From assembly GCA_949286645.1 (NCBI GenBank), contig CASEDN010000096.1, forward strand, positions 1 through 27,130: a stretch of 27,130 nt of DNA, written 5' to 3'. Positions 14,968 to 23,337 of the stretch are shown here, in pieces. Position 1 is the first letter of the stretch; each line of letters opens with the position of its first letter. This DNA is from an uncultured bacterium (GTDB lineage: Bacteria; Bacillota_I; Bacilli_A; RF39; UBA660). The position numbers and the translations under genes were made by a program. The notes beneath the pieces were generated by a model. The model did not search any database. It had not been told where the DNA came from and saw nothing but the letters and a program-made list of their open reading frames with translations.

Positions 14968-16656
14968 CTATTCAACTTCTACTAAATCTCCAAACATCTC
15001 AATAGTTTGATTTATTAAATCATCAGATTCATTATTTATTTTAACATCTTCTTCGAAACTATTCAATATAGGTTCTTCTTGATATTCAAATTGTTTTCCC
15101 TGCTTATGAAGATTAATGTATTCTTGTTTTAACTCATTCCATTTTGTAGTAGTAATAAAAGCAATTTTTTTAATGGAGCCTGTCTTTTCATTATAAAAAT
15201 CATTTAACTTATTAAAATGATTACTAAGCTTATCTACCATTCCTTCATAATCATAACTAATAATAATATTTTTAGGACTAGATGCTCTTACTTTACCATC
15301 TAAAAGTTCACAAGCAAGATATCCATTATTAGGATCAAAAGTATAATCATTAAGTTTATCAAGATTAACTGTTTCCTTGTTTAATTCATCTTTCACTGCT
15401 TCTATCATTGTATTTTTACTTCTTATTAACATTAACTCTTCATATTTTTTTATTTGTTCATTTGTTTTTTGCACAATTTCTGTTGATAAAGTTTTTACCT
15501 CTTTTTGTTTTTCCACTGTCTCTATGGAAATAGTTTTTTCTTCTTTCTTAGGTCTTATATATACTTCTTCAGTTGATTTAGGTTGAGAATGAACATCTTC
15601 ATTTGGCACAGTTTTAATATTATTATGTTCATTCATATAATGTAATAAAAATATTTCTATAGATAATCTAACATCATCTGCTTTCTTTAACTCAACTAAA
15701 TGTTCATTCAAAAGATTTAGGAAATTAACAAGTTCAGACTCTTCGAAAATAAGTTCGTCACCATTTATATAATGATTAAATAACTCATCTTTAATAAGTA
15801 TCATTAACTGTTTAACAACCTGCACCAAGTTTTTCCCATCTCTATAATATTTTTCTATAAGAGAAAGCACTTCACTTACATCAAAAGAAAATATTAATTT
15901 TTCTAGTTTCTTTAATTCTTCTTCATTAATTTCTCCATTTATCTCATAAAAGTCATCCAAAGCAATCTCATCAGTGCAGTAAGCTCTTAATTTATCAAGA
16001 AGTCCTATCGCATCACGAAGTCCACCATCAGAGGCTTGAGCGATTTTTTCAAGAACCTTCTCATCAACTTTAATATTCTCATCATTAACTATTTCTGTAA
16101 GTCTTTTAACAATATCATCATTACCAATCTTCTTAAAAGAATACCACTGACATCTAGATATAATAGTAGCAGGTATTTTTTGAGGATCTGTAGTAGCTAA
16201 TATAAAGATTACATGTTCTGGTGGTTCTTCAATAGTTTTCAACAAAGCATTAAAAGCACCAATAGATAACATATGTACTTCATCTATAATATAAACTTTA
16301 TATTTAAGTTCACTTGGTAAAATACCAACCTTACTACGAAGTTCCCTTATTTCATCTACACCATTATTAGAAGCTGCATCTATTTCAATAATATCCATAC
16401 ATTCTTTTGAAAATGAATATAGACAGTTTTTACATTTTCCACAAGCTACACCATCAACAGGTTCTAAACAATTAACTGATCTTGCAAAGATTTTAGCAAT
16501 AGTAGTTTTACCTGTTCCTCTAGGACCAGAAAATAAATAAGCATGATTAATATGGTTATAATTAATAGCGTTTTTCAAAGTATTAACTACAACATTTTGT
16601 CCTACTACATCATCAAAAACAGTAGGTCTATATTTACGATACAAAGCTTGATACAC
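14968..16656 (-). CDS. dnaX: DNA polymerase III gamma/tau subunit
   Basis: This is the ATPase of the clamp loader; the tau form also ties polymerase to helicase. I chose GTG 16654-16656, which gives 562 residues beginning MYQALYRKYRP as in the family, with GAGGTGAGG just upstream. A longer frame from ATG 16729-16731 would add 25 mostly hydrophobic residues and is not credible. Walker A GPRGTGKT is at residues 44-51, the zinc module has Cys at 63, 72, 75 and 78, and Walker B DEVH is at 125-128. The C-terminal half is Lys/Glu-rich, lineage-specific and less conserved. It heads the dnaX-ebfC-recR cluster. I did not identify a programmed frameshift site. Confidence 0.95.
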   Translation of the reverse strand: MYQALYRKYRPTVFDDVVGQNVVVNTLKNAINYNHINHAYLFSGPRGTGKTTIAKIFARSVNCLEPVDGVACGKCKNCLYSFSKECMDIIEIDAASNNGVDEIRELRSKVGILPSELKYKVYIIDEVHMLSIGAFNALLKTIEEPPEHVIFILATTDPQKIPATIISRCQWYSFKKIGNDDIVKRLTEIVNDENIKVDEKVLEKIAQASDGGLRDAIGLLDKLRAYCTDEIALDDFYEINGEINEEELKKLEKLIFSFDVSEVLSLIEKYYRDGKNLVQVVKQLMILIKDELFNHYINGDELIFEESELVNFLNLLNEHLVELKKADDVRLSIEIFLLHYMNEHNNIKTVPNEDVHSQPKSTEEVYIRPKKEEKTISIETVEKQKEVKTLSTEIVQKTNEQIKKYEELMLIRSKNTMIEAVKDELNKETVNLDKLNDYTFDPNNGYLACELLDGKVRASSPKNIIISYDYEGMVDKLSNHFNKLNDFYNEKTGSIKKIAFITTTKWNELKQEYINLHKQGKQFEYQEEPILNSFEEDVKINNESDDLINQTIEMFGDLVEVE

Positions 16657-16724
16657 ATACCTCACCTCACTAAACACAATTAGTATAACAAACAAAACAA
16701 AAAAAGAACATATAAAACATATGT

Positions 16725-17183
16725 TTAACATCTTCTTTTTCTAAAAAAATCACTAAGAATCATAATATCTTCTTCATTAAATTTAGAAATATCAAGTTTT
16801 ACTTTTTCCACAGGTGCATTTACATCATGCAAACTAAGAATTTCATTAACTATTTTTGAAGTATTAACATCATTATTATCCAGTAAATAAACAACTCTAT
16901 TTATTCTACTTTGTTTAATAGCACTGGCACACATTGGACATGGTTCAAGAGTAACATAAATAGTAGTGCCAATTAATCTCCAATTATCTAATTTTCCACA
17001 AGCTAACTTAATGACCGAAAGTTCAGCATGATCTAAAGAACATTTATTTTTTTCCTTTGTATTATATGCTTTAGCAATCACATTATCATCTTTCACTATA
17101 ACAGCACCAACTGGAACTTCACCTTCATCATAAGCTTTTTTAGCTTCTTCTATAGCCAATAGCATATATTCATAATCATTCAT
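16725..17183 (-). CDS. tadA: tRNA-specific adenosine deaminase TadA
   Basis: The protein deaminates A34 to inosine in tRNA-Arg(ACG). It has 152 residues from ATG 17181-17183, which has GGAGG 5 nt upstream and gives the family N-terminus MNDYEYMLLAIEEAKKA. The frame stays open another 84 nt to 17267, but that stretch is the SRP RNA gene and not protein. The zinc site and catalytic Glu are in DHAELSVIK (HAE) and LEPCPMCASA (PCxxC). It lies just after the SRP RNA terminator and 68 bp before dnaX, close to the Bacillus order of tadA, scr, dnaX with the RNA moved to the other side. Confidence 0.95.
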   Translation of the reverse strand: MNDYEYMLLAIEEAKKAYDEGEVPVGAVIVKDDNVIAKAYNTKEKNKCSLDHAELSVIKLACGKLDNWRLIGTTIYVTLEPCPMCASAIKQSRINRVVYLLDNNDVNTSKIVNEILSLHDVNAPVEKVKLDISKFNEEDIMILSDFFRKRRC

Positions 17184-17203
17184 AAAAACCTCCATTAATG
17201 TAT

Positions 17204-17282
17204 AAAAAAAGTGCACATAAATTAGATTTGTTAAGGCTGCTATGTCTCCATCCTGACCTGATTCCAAACTAATTTATTGCAC
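17204..17282 (-). ncRNA. ffs: Small (4.5S-like) signal recognition particle RNA
   Basis: This minus-strand RNA of about 79 nt folds as one hairpin. The termini pair (GTGCA with TGCAC, then ATAAATTAG/CTAATTTA and TTTG/CAAA). The apex carries the SRP S-domain: GGTC-AGG-ATG-GAGA-CAT-AGCA-GCC, with a GNRA tetraloop and the conserved asymmetric and symmetric loops that bind Ffh. A run of seven T (17204-17210) ends it. A near-consensus promoter places the transcript start at about 17282, the first paired base. It lacks the Alu domain (6S-like long form) present in B. subtilis scr. It guides membrane-protein export with Ffh and FtsY. Confidence 0.93.
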
Positions 17283-17288
17283 GGTAAC

Positions 17289-17317
17289 AGTATACAAAAA
17301 AAAGAAGATAAATTCAA
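17289..17317 (-). promoter_or_regulatory. Promoter of the SRP RNA (and probably tadA)
   Basis: On the minus strand TTGAAT (17312-17317), a 17-bp spacer and TATACT (17289-17294). The expected start coincides with the 5' end of the folded SRP RNA. Confidence 0.8.
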
Positions 17318-17348
17318 GACTTTTATTTAGCTTTAACAAACTATTTCC

Positions 17349-17380
17349 ACAGAAATTATTTCCCGGGAAATAATTTCTGT
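17349..17380. promoter_or_regulatory. NBS 1 (Noc-type binding site)
   Basis: The ATTTCCCGGGAAAT core at 17358-17371 lies inside a perfect 32-bp palindrome (17349-17380), the longest of the four copies in the window. Confidence 0.8.
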
Positions 17381-17414
17381 ACTTCTCTATATAAAATCAC
17401 ACACTTTCTTCATA

Positions 17415-17430
17415 TGTTCCACGTGAAACA
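17415..17430. promoter_or_regulatory. parS site 1
   Basis: TGTTCCACGTGAAACA matches the B. subtilis parS consensus TGTTNCACGTGAAACA at every position. It is the loading site for ParB (Spo0J). Confidence 0.93.
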
Positions 17431-17478
17431 TTAAATAGTTTTATAATGTATATGTTTAAATCAATAATACTTCTTTAT

Positions 17479-17502
17479 AAATTATTTCCCGGGAAATAAT
17501 TT
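17479..17502. promoter_or_regulatory. NBS 2 (Noc-type binding site)
   Basis: The ATTTCCCGGGAAAT core at 17484-17497 lies inside a perfect 24-bp palindrome. Confidence 0.8.
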
Positions 17503-17535
17503 TCGTACTTCTCTATATAAAATGTTATATTTATA

Positions 17536-17551
17536 TGTTCCACGTGGAACA
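17536..17551. promoter_or_regulatory. parS site 2 (fully palindromic variant)
   Basis: TGTTCCACGTGGAACA differs from the consensus at one base and is perfectly symmetric, unlike its two neighbours. Confidence 0.9.
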
Positions 17552-17600
17552 TTAGATAATATTACAATATATAAAGTATAAATTAATAATGTTTCTTTAC

Positions 17601-17624
17601 AAATTATTTCCCGGGAAATAATTT
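17601..17624. promoter_or_regulatory. NBS 3 (Noc-type binding site)
   Basis: The ATTTCCCGGGAAAT core at 17606-17619 lies inside a perfect 24-bp palindrome identical in arms to the lone site at 10671. Confidence 0.8.
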
Positions 17625-17662
17625 CTGTACTTCTCTATATAAAATCAAATACTTTCTTCATA

Positions 17663-17678
17663 TGTTCCACGTGAAACA
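17663..17678. promoter_or_regulatory. parS site 3
   Basis: TGTTCCACGTGAAACA is a perfect consensus match, 26 bp from the gyrA terminator. Confidence 0.93.
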
Positions 17679-17703
17679 TTCACTACAAACTAAATATAAA
17701 CAA

Positions 17704-17727
17704 TAAAAAAAGAAGAAATTATTCTTC
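17704..17727 (-). terminator. Intrinsic terminator of the recF-gyrB-gyrA operon
   Basis: The hairpin GAAGAA-TAAT-TTCTTC (17712-17727) is followed by seven T on the minus strand. It spans the gyrA stop codon and insulates the parS/NBS array from operon transcription. Confidence 0.75.
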
Positions 17728-20163
17728 AGTAACAACTTCTTCTTCATCTTTATCAACAACTGTAACTGTTGCAACCTTTTGTTCATCCTTCAAATGAATC
17801 AATCTAACACCTTGTGTTGCCCTCTTCAAAGTAGATATCTGTTCCATTGGCATTCTCATAACAACACCACTATCAGTAATAATCATTACGTCTCTCTTAT
17901 CACCTTCATCGGCACCTACACAATTAAGTGAAATCATAGAGCCGTTCTTATCTGTCATATTTAAAGCCTTAACACCTTTGCTTCCTCTATGAGTTAATCT
18001 ATATTCATTAATATCTGTTTTCTTACCATAACCATTTTCAGTAACAATTAACACTTCTTGATTATCAGTAACAACATTAGCACCTACGACAATACTTCCA
18101 TCAAGATCTATTCCTTTAACACCAGAAGTACCACGACCCATAGAACGAATTTCATTTTCCACAAATCTTACCATTCTACCATTACTTGCACCAATTATAA
18201 CTTCATTTTCACCAGTAGTTTTATCCACAGCTATTAATTCATCATTATCTTTAAGTACTATCGCAATCTTTCCACTCTTACGAATATTATCGAATTCCTT
18301 TATCTCAGTACGTTTAACAAGACCATTTCTAGTAACAAACAACAAATATTTATAGTTTTCCACAGAAGGATCTAAACACACTATCGAACTAATGTTCTCA
18401 CCGTTTTCTAGTGATAATAAATTAACCACAGGTAGACCTTTAGATTGACGACTATACTCTGGAATCTCATATCCTTTAAGTCTATACACTCTTCCTTTAT
18501 TAGAGAAGAATAAGATATAATCATGTGTTTTCATTGAAATTAAATGCTTAACAAAATCTTCTTCATTAGTAGCCATTCCTTTAATACCAACTCCACCACG
18601 ATTTTGACTCTTATAAGTGTCCGCTCTTAATCTCTTAATATAACCCTTATTAGTTAAAGTTATAATAACATCTTCAACTGGAATTAAAGACTCATCTTCA
18701 ATATATTCAATCGCTGTCATATCAATATTAGTTCTTCTATCATCCCCATATTTATCTTTAATTTCTAAAAGTTCTGTCTTAATAACATTAAGAATCTTAG
18801 CATCACTACTTAAAATATCTTTTAAGTTTGCAATTAATTCAAGTAAATCATTAAGTTCATTTTCAATTTTTTCTCTTTCTAAACCAGTTAATCTTCTAAG
18901 TCTCATCTCTAAAATTGCATTCGCTTGAATCTCACTTAATCCAAACTTGTTCATTAAGCCATTTCTAGCATCTTCATCAGACTTAGAACCTCTAATCAAC
19001 TTAATTACTTCATCAATATGATCTAATGCTATCTTTAAACCTTCTAATATATGAACACGTTTTTCTGCATTATTTAAATCAAATTTTGTTCTTCTAATAA
19101 TAACTTCTCTTTGAAAATCAATATATTTTGCAATAATATCCTTTAATCCTAAAGTTTTAGGAACACCTTGGTCTAACATTAAGAAAATTATTCCATAACT
19201 AGTTTGAAATTGTGTATGCTTATAAAGTTTATTTAATACAACTTGTGCATTTGCATCCTTTTTCAACGTAATAGTTATTTTTATACCATCATTTAAATCA
19301 GAATGATAATCAGAAATACCTTCAATTGTCTTATTATGAACAAGCTCTGCTACTTTATTTTTTAATTCTAAAGTATTAACTCCATAAGGAACTTCATTAA
19401 TTATTATATATTGTCTACCATTCTTCTCTTCAATTTGTGCCTTACTCCTAATAGTAATAGTTCCTCTACCAGTCTCATAAGCCTTTTTAATACCACTATT
19501 TCCAAGTATTGATGCCCCAGTTGGAAAATCTGGACCTTTAATATATTGCATTAAACCATCAACACCAATATCAGGATTATCAATGTATGCAACACAACCA
19601 TCTATAACCTCTTTTAAATTATGAGGAGGAATATTAGTTGCCATACCAACAGCAATACCAGTAGTACCATTAACTAAAATATTAGGAAATCTTGAAGGTA
19701 AAACACTTGGCTCTTTTGTTGATTCATCAAAATTTGGTTCAAAATCAACTGTATTTTTATTAATATTTCTTAATAATTCAAGAGAAATCTTAGAAAGTCT
19801 AGCCTCGGTATAACGCATCGCTGCGGCACCATCACCATCAATATTACCAAAGTTTCCGTGCCCATCAATTAACATATATCTATAAGAGAAATCTTGGGCC
19901 ATTCTAACCATCGCTTCATAAATTGAACTATCACCGTGTGGATGATAATTACCCATAACTTCTCCGACTGTTTTAGCACTCTTTTTATGAGGTTTATCAG
20001 GAGTATAACCAGATTCAAACATAGAATATAAAATTCTACGATGAACAGGCTTTAAACCATCCCTTAAATCTGGAATTGCCCTAGCAGTAATAACACTCAT
20101 AGAATAATCAAGGAAAGAATCTCTTACTTCTGTTACAATATTATTTTGTTCTAATCTATCCAT
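17719..20163 (-). CDS. gyrA: DNA gyrase subunit A
   Basis: The protein has 814 residues. It is the breakage-reunion subunit that, with GyrB, introduces negative supercoils. The catalytic Tyr is Tyr118 in AAAMRYTEAR. The quinolone-resistance region reads HPHGDSSIYEAMVRM. Ser79 and Glu83 stand at the positions of E. coli Ser83 and Asp87, the form usual in susceptible Gram-positives. The GyrA box QNRGGVGIKG near residue 520, together with the six-blade C-terminal repeats, marks it as gyrase and not ParC. It starts 10 bp after gyrB, with a GGAGG-type site between them. It ends in an acidic tail EEEVVTEE. Confidence 0.97.
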   Translation of the reverse strand: MDRLEQNNIVTEVRDSFLDYSMSVITARAIPDLRDGLKPVHRRILYSMFESGYTPDKPHKKSAKTVGEVMGNYHPHGDSSIYEAMVRMAQDFSYRYMLIDGHGNFGNIDGDGAAAMRYTEARLSKISLELLRNINKNTVDFEPNFDESTKEPSVLPSRFPNILVNGTTGIAVGMATNIPPHNLKEVIDGCVAYIDNPDIGVDGLMQYIKGPDFPTGASILGNSGIKKAYETGRGTITIRSKAQIEEKNGRQYIIINEVPYGVNTLELKNKVAELVHNKTIEGISDYHSDLNDGIKITITLKKDANAQVVLNKLYKHTQFQTSYGIIFLMLDQGVPKTLGLKDIIAKYIDFQREVIIRRTKFDLNNAEKRVHILEGLKIALDHIDEVIKLIRGSKSDEDARNGLMNKFGLSEIQANAILEMRLRRLTGLEREKIENELNDLLELIANLKDILSSDAKILNVIKTELLEIKDKYGDDRRTNIDMTAIEYIEDESLIPVEDVIITLTNKGYIKRLRADTYKSQNRGGVGIKGMATNEEDFVKHLISMKTHDYILFFSNKGRVYRLKGYEIPEYSRQSKGLPVVNLLSLENGENISSIVCLDPSVENYKYLLFVTRNGLVKRTEIKEFDNIRKSGKIAIVLKDNDELIAVDKTTGENEVIIGASNGRMVRFVENEIRSMGRGTSGVKGIDLDGSIVVGANVVTDNQEVLIVTENGYGKKTDINEYRLTHRGSKGVKALNMTDKNGSMISLNCVGADEGDKRDVMIITDSGVVMRMPMEQISTLKRATQGVRLIHLKDEQKVATVTVVDKDEEEVVTEE

Positions 20164-20173
20164 AATTTACCTC

Positions 20174-22096
20174 CTAAACATCAAGCCTTGCATAAGTAGC
20201 ATTTTCTTCAATAAACTCACGTCTTGGAGCCACTTCTTCACCCATAAGCTCAGAAAATACTTCATCTGCTGCAACTGCATCATCTATTGTAATTTGTCTT
20301 AAAACACGAGTATTAATATCCATTGTAGTCTCATTTAACTCATCAGCATCCATTTCTCCTAAACCTTTCATTCGTGCTATTTCGTATTTGGTATTAGGAG
20401 CTAGTGTTGCCAAATATTCATCACGTTCTGCATCATCCAAAACATATTTACGTGTTTTACCGTGGGTAATTCTATAAAGTGGAGGTTGTGCCGCATAAAC
20501 GTGTCCTTCTTCAACAATAGGCTTAAAGAAACGATAAAATAATGTTAAAAGTAAAACTCTAATATGAGAACCATCAACATCAGCATCAGTCATTATAATT
20601 ATTTTATTATAACGAAGTTTAGATAAATCAAATTCCTCACCAATTCCTGTACCAAATGCCGTAATAATAGTTCTAATCTCTTCATTAGATAAAGCCCTAT
20701 CAAGTCTTGCTTTCTCAACATTTAAAATTTTACCACGTAAAGGCAAAATCGCTTGTGTCATACTATTACGACCCACTTTAGCAGAACCACCTGCAGAATC
20801 TCCTTCGACTAAGAATATCTCACTAATAGAAGCATCTTTACTTTTACAATCTGCCAATTTTCCATAGAAATTAGTAACATCTAAATCACCTTTACGTCTG
20901 GTTATCTCTCTTGCCTTCTTTGCCGCAATTCTTGCACGTGATGCAGTTATACATTTTTCCACAATAATCCTTGCTTCATCAGGATGTTCTAATAAAAATC
21001 TTTCAAATGGTTCTGAAAAAATCTTATCAGCAACACTTCTAACTTCACTATTACCAAGTTTTGTCTTAGTTTGTCCTTCAAACTGTGGATTAGGATGTTT
21101 AATTGATATTATCATTGTAATACCTTCCTTAACATCATCACCTGTTAAAGAATCATCTTTATCTTTTAATAAATTATTATTTTGTGCATACTTATTTAAA
21201 ATTCTTGTTAATGCCCTTCTTACACCATCTTCATGTGTTCCACCTTCTGGTGTCGTAATATTATTAACAAAAGAATATATCGCTGCATTATATGACTCAT
21301 TATATTGTAAAGCAACTTCAAGTGATATATCTTGCATTACTCCAGTTATATCAATAATTGTAGGATGTATAGGATTTTTATTCTTATTAAGCATCTCTAC
21401 ATATTCACGAATACCACCTTCATAATGAAAACTATCTTTCTTAGGATCTTCTCTATCATCGTATAAAGTTATACGAAGTCCTCTATTTAAGAATGCTAAC
21501 TCACGAAGTCTTGTCTTTAAAATATCGTAATCATATACTGTTGTTTCAGTAAATATTTGATCATCTGGCTTAAATGTGACTGTAGTACCAGTTCTATTAA
21601 TATCACATTCTTCTATAACTTTTAAAGCTTCTACAGGCTTACCACCTGTTTGATATCTTTGGTAATATACTTTACCACCACGATAAACTTTAACTTCTAA
21701 CCAATCAGATAAAGCATTAACTACACTAGCACCAACACCATGTAGTCCACCTGATACTTTATATCCTCCACCACCGAACTTACCTCCAGCATGAAGCACT
21801 GTATAAACAGTTTCTACTGTACTCTTACCAGTCTTAGGATGGATATCAACAGGAATACCTCTACCATCATCTTTTACTGTAATACTATTATCTTTATTAA
21901 TAGTAACTTCAATATGTGTACAATATCCTGCTAAAGCTTCATCAATAGCATTATCAACAATCTCCCATACTAAATGATGAAGTCCCCTAGAACTAGTAGA
22001 ACCAATATACATACCAGGTCTTTTTCTAACAGCTTCTAATCCTTCAAGTACCTGTATCGCTGAAGAATCATAATTATTCTCTACCTTTTCTTCCAT
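20174..22096 (-). CDS. gyrB: DNA gyrase subunit B
   Basis: The protein has 640 residues. The GHKL ATPase domain shows DNAIDEALAG, DDGRGIPVD and GLHGVGASVVNALS. The transducer and Toprim domains follow, with EGDSAGGSAK and the metal-binding DADVDGSHI. The C-terminal MKGLGEMDADELNETTMD segment is typical. The length is that of the short Gram-positive GyrB without the Gram-negative insert. It lies 2 bp after the recF stop and is therefore cotranscribed with recF and gyrA. Confidence 0.97.
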   Translation of the reverse strand: MEEKVENNYDSSAIQVLEGLEAVRKRPGMYIGSTSSRGLHHLVWEIVDNAIDEALAGYCTHIEVTINKDNSITVKDDGRGIPVDIHPKTGKSTVETVYTVLHAGGKFGGGGYKVSGGLHGVGASVVNALSDWLEVKVYRGGKVYYQRYQTGGKPVEALKVIEECDINRTGTTVTFKPDDQIFTETTVYDYDILKTRLRELAFLNRGLRITLYDDREDPKKDSFHYEGGIREYVEMLNKNKNPIHPTIIDITGVMQDISLEVALQYNESYNAAIYSFVNNITTPEGGTHEDGVRRALTRILNKYAQNNNLLKDKDDSLTGDDVKEGITMIISIKHPNPQFEGQTKTKLGNSEVRSVADKIFSEPFERFLLEHPDEARIIVEKCITASRARIAAKKAREITRRKGDLDVTNFYGKLADCKSKDASISEIFLVEGDSAGGSAKVGRNSMTQAILPLRGKILNVEKARLDRALSNEEIRTIITAFGTGIGEEFDLSKLRYNKIIIMTDADVDGSHIRVLLLTLFYRFFKPIVEEGHVYAAQPPLYRITHGKTRKYVLDDAERDEYLATLAPNTKYEIARMKGLGEMDADELNETTMDINTRVLRQITIDDAVAADEVFSELMGEEVAPRREFIEENATYARLDV

Positions 22097-22098
22097 AC

Positions 22099-23214
22099 TT
22101 AACTCCTCTCCACTTTTCCATCATTAACTTTAAAAATAATTGCACTATCTAAAGTTTTCTTGGAAATATTTTTTAAATCAGTTGTTGTTATAATACTTTG
22201 AATATCTTCACTAACATATTTTAAAAGCTTATTTCTCTTATTTAAATCAAGTTCACTAAAAATATCATCTAAAAGAAGTACTGGATTACTACCATTATTT
22301 TCTTTAAATATTGGAATAGAAGAAAGTTTATAAGCTAGTACAGCACATTTCTGCTGTCCCTGTGACGCATAAATCTTCATATCAGTATTATTATCCATAA
22401 TAAAGCAAAAATCGTCTCTATGAGGCCCAAATAACGTCATACCTGTACTTAATTCTCTTCTATAATTTTTTCTATAAGTATCAGTTAAAGATTTTCTTAT
22501 ATCTTCTACTTCATAATTATTAATAACTATATTAGGTTTATATTCTATCTTTATAACTCTATTATCTTCTGTAATATTATTATAAATATCACTAATATAA
22601 CTATTAATTAGAGATAGATACTTATATCTCTCTTGATAAATTAAAACAGCTTTCTCTACTAACTTATCTGTTAAAACATCTAAATAAGTCTTATCAGCTA
22701 TCCCATTAGTAAATAATATTTTAAGATATTCATTACGTGTTTTTAAGATTTTATTATATTCATTATAAGTAACTAAATAAGAATAAGAAATTTGTGACAA
22801 AGTCATATTAAGTAAATTTCTCCTAATACTAGGTGATCCCTTTATAATATCTAAATCATTAGGTGTAAAAACAATAATATTTAAATTAGAAAGGTAATCA
22901 GCATATTTTTTAATTTTTTTATCATTTACAAAAATACTTTTTTCTCGCTCTAAAAACTCTATCTTTAAATCCTTTATCTGCTTATTATTTAAGACCCTAC
23001 CTTCTATAACTGCTTTCTTCCTATTAAACTTAATAACATCACAGTCTAATCCATTTCTAAAGGATTTAGTAAGTCCTAATATAGCGATAGCTTCTAAAAT
23101 ATTTGTCTTACCACTAGCATTATTTCCAATAAAAATATTCATTTTACTACCTAAAGTTATATTAAATCTGTCATAATTACGAAATTTCGTAACTTTTAAT
23201 GACCTAATTATCAT
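22099..23214 (-). CDS. recF: DNA replication and repair protein RecF
   Basis: This is a 371-residue SMC-like ATPase that acts with RecO and RecR at single-strand gaps. The N-terminus MIIRSLKVTKFRNY is typical and fixes the start. Walker A is GNNASGKTN (about residues 30-38), the signature region is STGMTLFGPHRDDF and ASQGQQK, and Walker B is LLLDDIFSELD. The ribosome site is weak (AGG only). The ATG overlaps the TGA of an 8-codon upstream frame that has a much better site. Transcription likely starts at an extended -10 promoter 75 bp upstream. Confidence 0.95.
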   Translation of the reverse strand: MIIRSLKVTKFRNYDRFNITLGSKMNIFIGNNASGKTNILEAIAILGLTKSFRNGLDCDVIKFNRKKAVIEGRVLNNKQIKDLKIEFLEREKSIFVNDKKIKKYADYLSNLNIIVFTPNDLDIIKGSPSIRRNLLNMTLSQISYSYLVTYNEYNKILKTRNEYLKILFTNGIADKTYLDVLTDKLVEKAVLIYQERYKYLSLINSYISDIYNNITEDNRVIKIEYKPNIVINNYEVEDIRKSLTDTYRKNYRRELSTGMTLFGPHRDDFCFIMDNNTDMKIYASQGQQKCAVLAYKLSSIPIFKENNGSNPVLLLDDIFSELDLNKRNKLLKYVSEDIQSIITTTDLKNISKKTLDSAIIFKVNDGKVERS

Positions 23215-23237
23215 AATTGCCTAAAAAAAACGACCAT
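23211..23237 (-). CDS. Possible 8-codon leader peptide coupled to recF
   Basis: GTAGGTG lies 6 nt before the ATG. The frame encodes MVVFFRQL and ends at a TGA that overlaps the recF start as ATGA. It contains a run of eight T. The spacing suggests translational coupling that makes up for the weak recF site. It is a short frame in AT-rich DNA, so chance is possible. Confidence 0.35.
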   Translation of the reverse strand: MVVFFRQL

Positions 23238-23282
23238 ATAATCACCTACACCCTATTTTAGTACTCCTATACACGCAAGAAT

Positions 23283-23291
23283 ATTATATCA
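23283..23291 (-). promoter_or_regulatory. Extended -10 promoter of recF-gyrB-gyrA
   Basis: TGA-TATAAT on the minus strand gives a leader of about 60 nt. No clear -35 hexamer (best TGTTTA at 17 bp). Confidence 0.55.
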
Positions 23292-23312
23292 TATTTACCC
23301 CTAAATAAACAG

Positions 23313-23337
23313 AAAAAAAGCAATTATTTTGCTTTTT
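23313..23337 (-). terminator. Intrinsic terminator of comK
   Basis: The 9-bp arms AAAAAGCAA/TTGCTTTTT (23315-23323 and 23329-23337) span the comK stop codon, with a T-run on the minus strand. Confidence 0.75.

Larger units (their letters stand above)
17349..17678. repeat. Three-unit array of alternating NBS and parS sites
   Basis: Three direct repeats of about 121-127 bp fill the gap between the gyrA terminator and the SRP RNA promoter. Each unit holds, left to right, a Noc-type palindrome, 7 bp, the invariant 19-bp block GTACTTCTCTATATAAAAT (17379-17397, 17505-17523, 17627-17645), 12-17 bp, and a parS site. AT-rich linkers are partly conserved, for example TTCTTTA before the second and third palindromes. 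No open frame of note lies in the stretch. Confidence 0.9.

Noticed and set aside
15377..15586. Plus-strand open frame opposite dnaX
   Set aside because: Antisense shadow of the Lys/Glu-rich part of dnaX, which reads as Phe/Ser on the other strand.
16657..16731. Hydrophobic N-terminal extension of DnaX
   Set aside because: GTG 16654-16656 has a strong ribosome site and gives the universal YQALYRKYRP start; DnaX is cytoplasmic.
17184..17267. 28-residue N-terminal extension of TadA
   Set aside because: The stretch is the SRP RNA S-domain and its terminator; the ATG at 17181-17183 has a good ribosome site and matches the family N-terminus.
17349..17624. CCCGGG palindromes as transcription terminators or restriction-related repeats
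   Set aside because: No T-run follows on either strand, and the 14-bp core exactly equals the Noc consensus and alternates with parS.
17349..17678. CRISPR array
   Set aside because: Only three units of about 124 bp, made of two kinds of palindromic site with conserved linkers; no short repeats with unique spacers.
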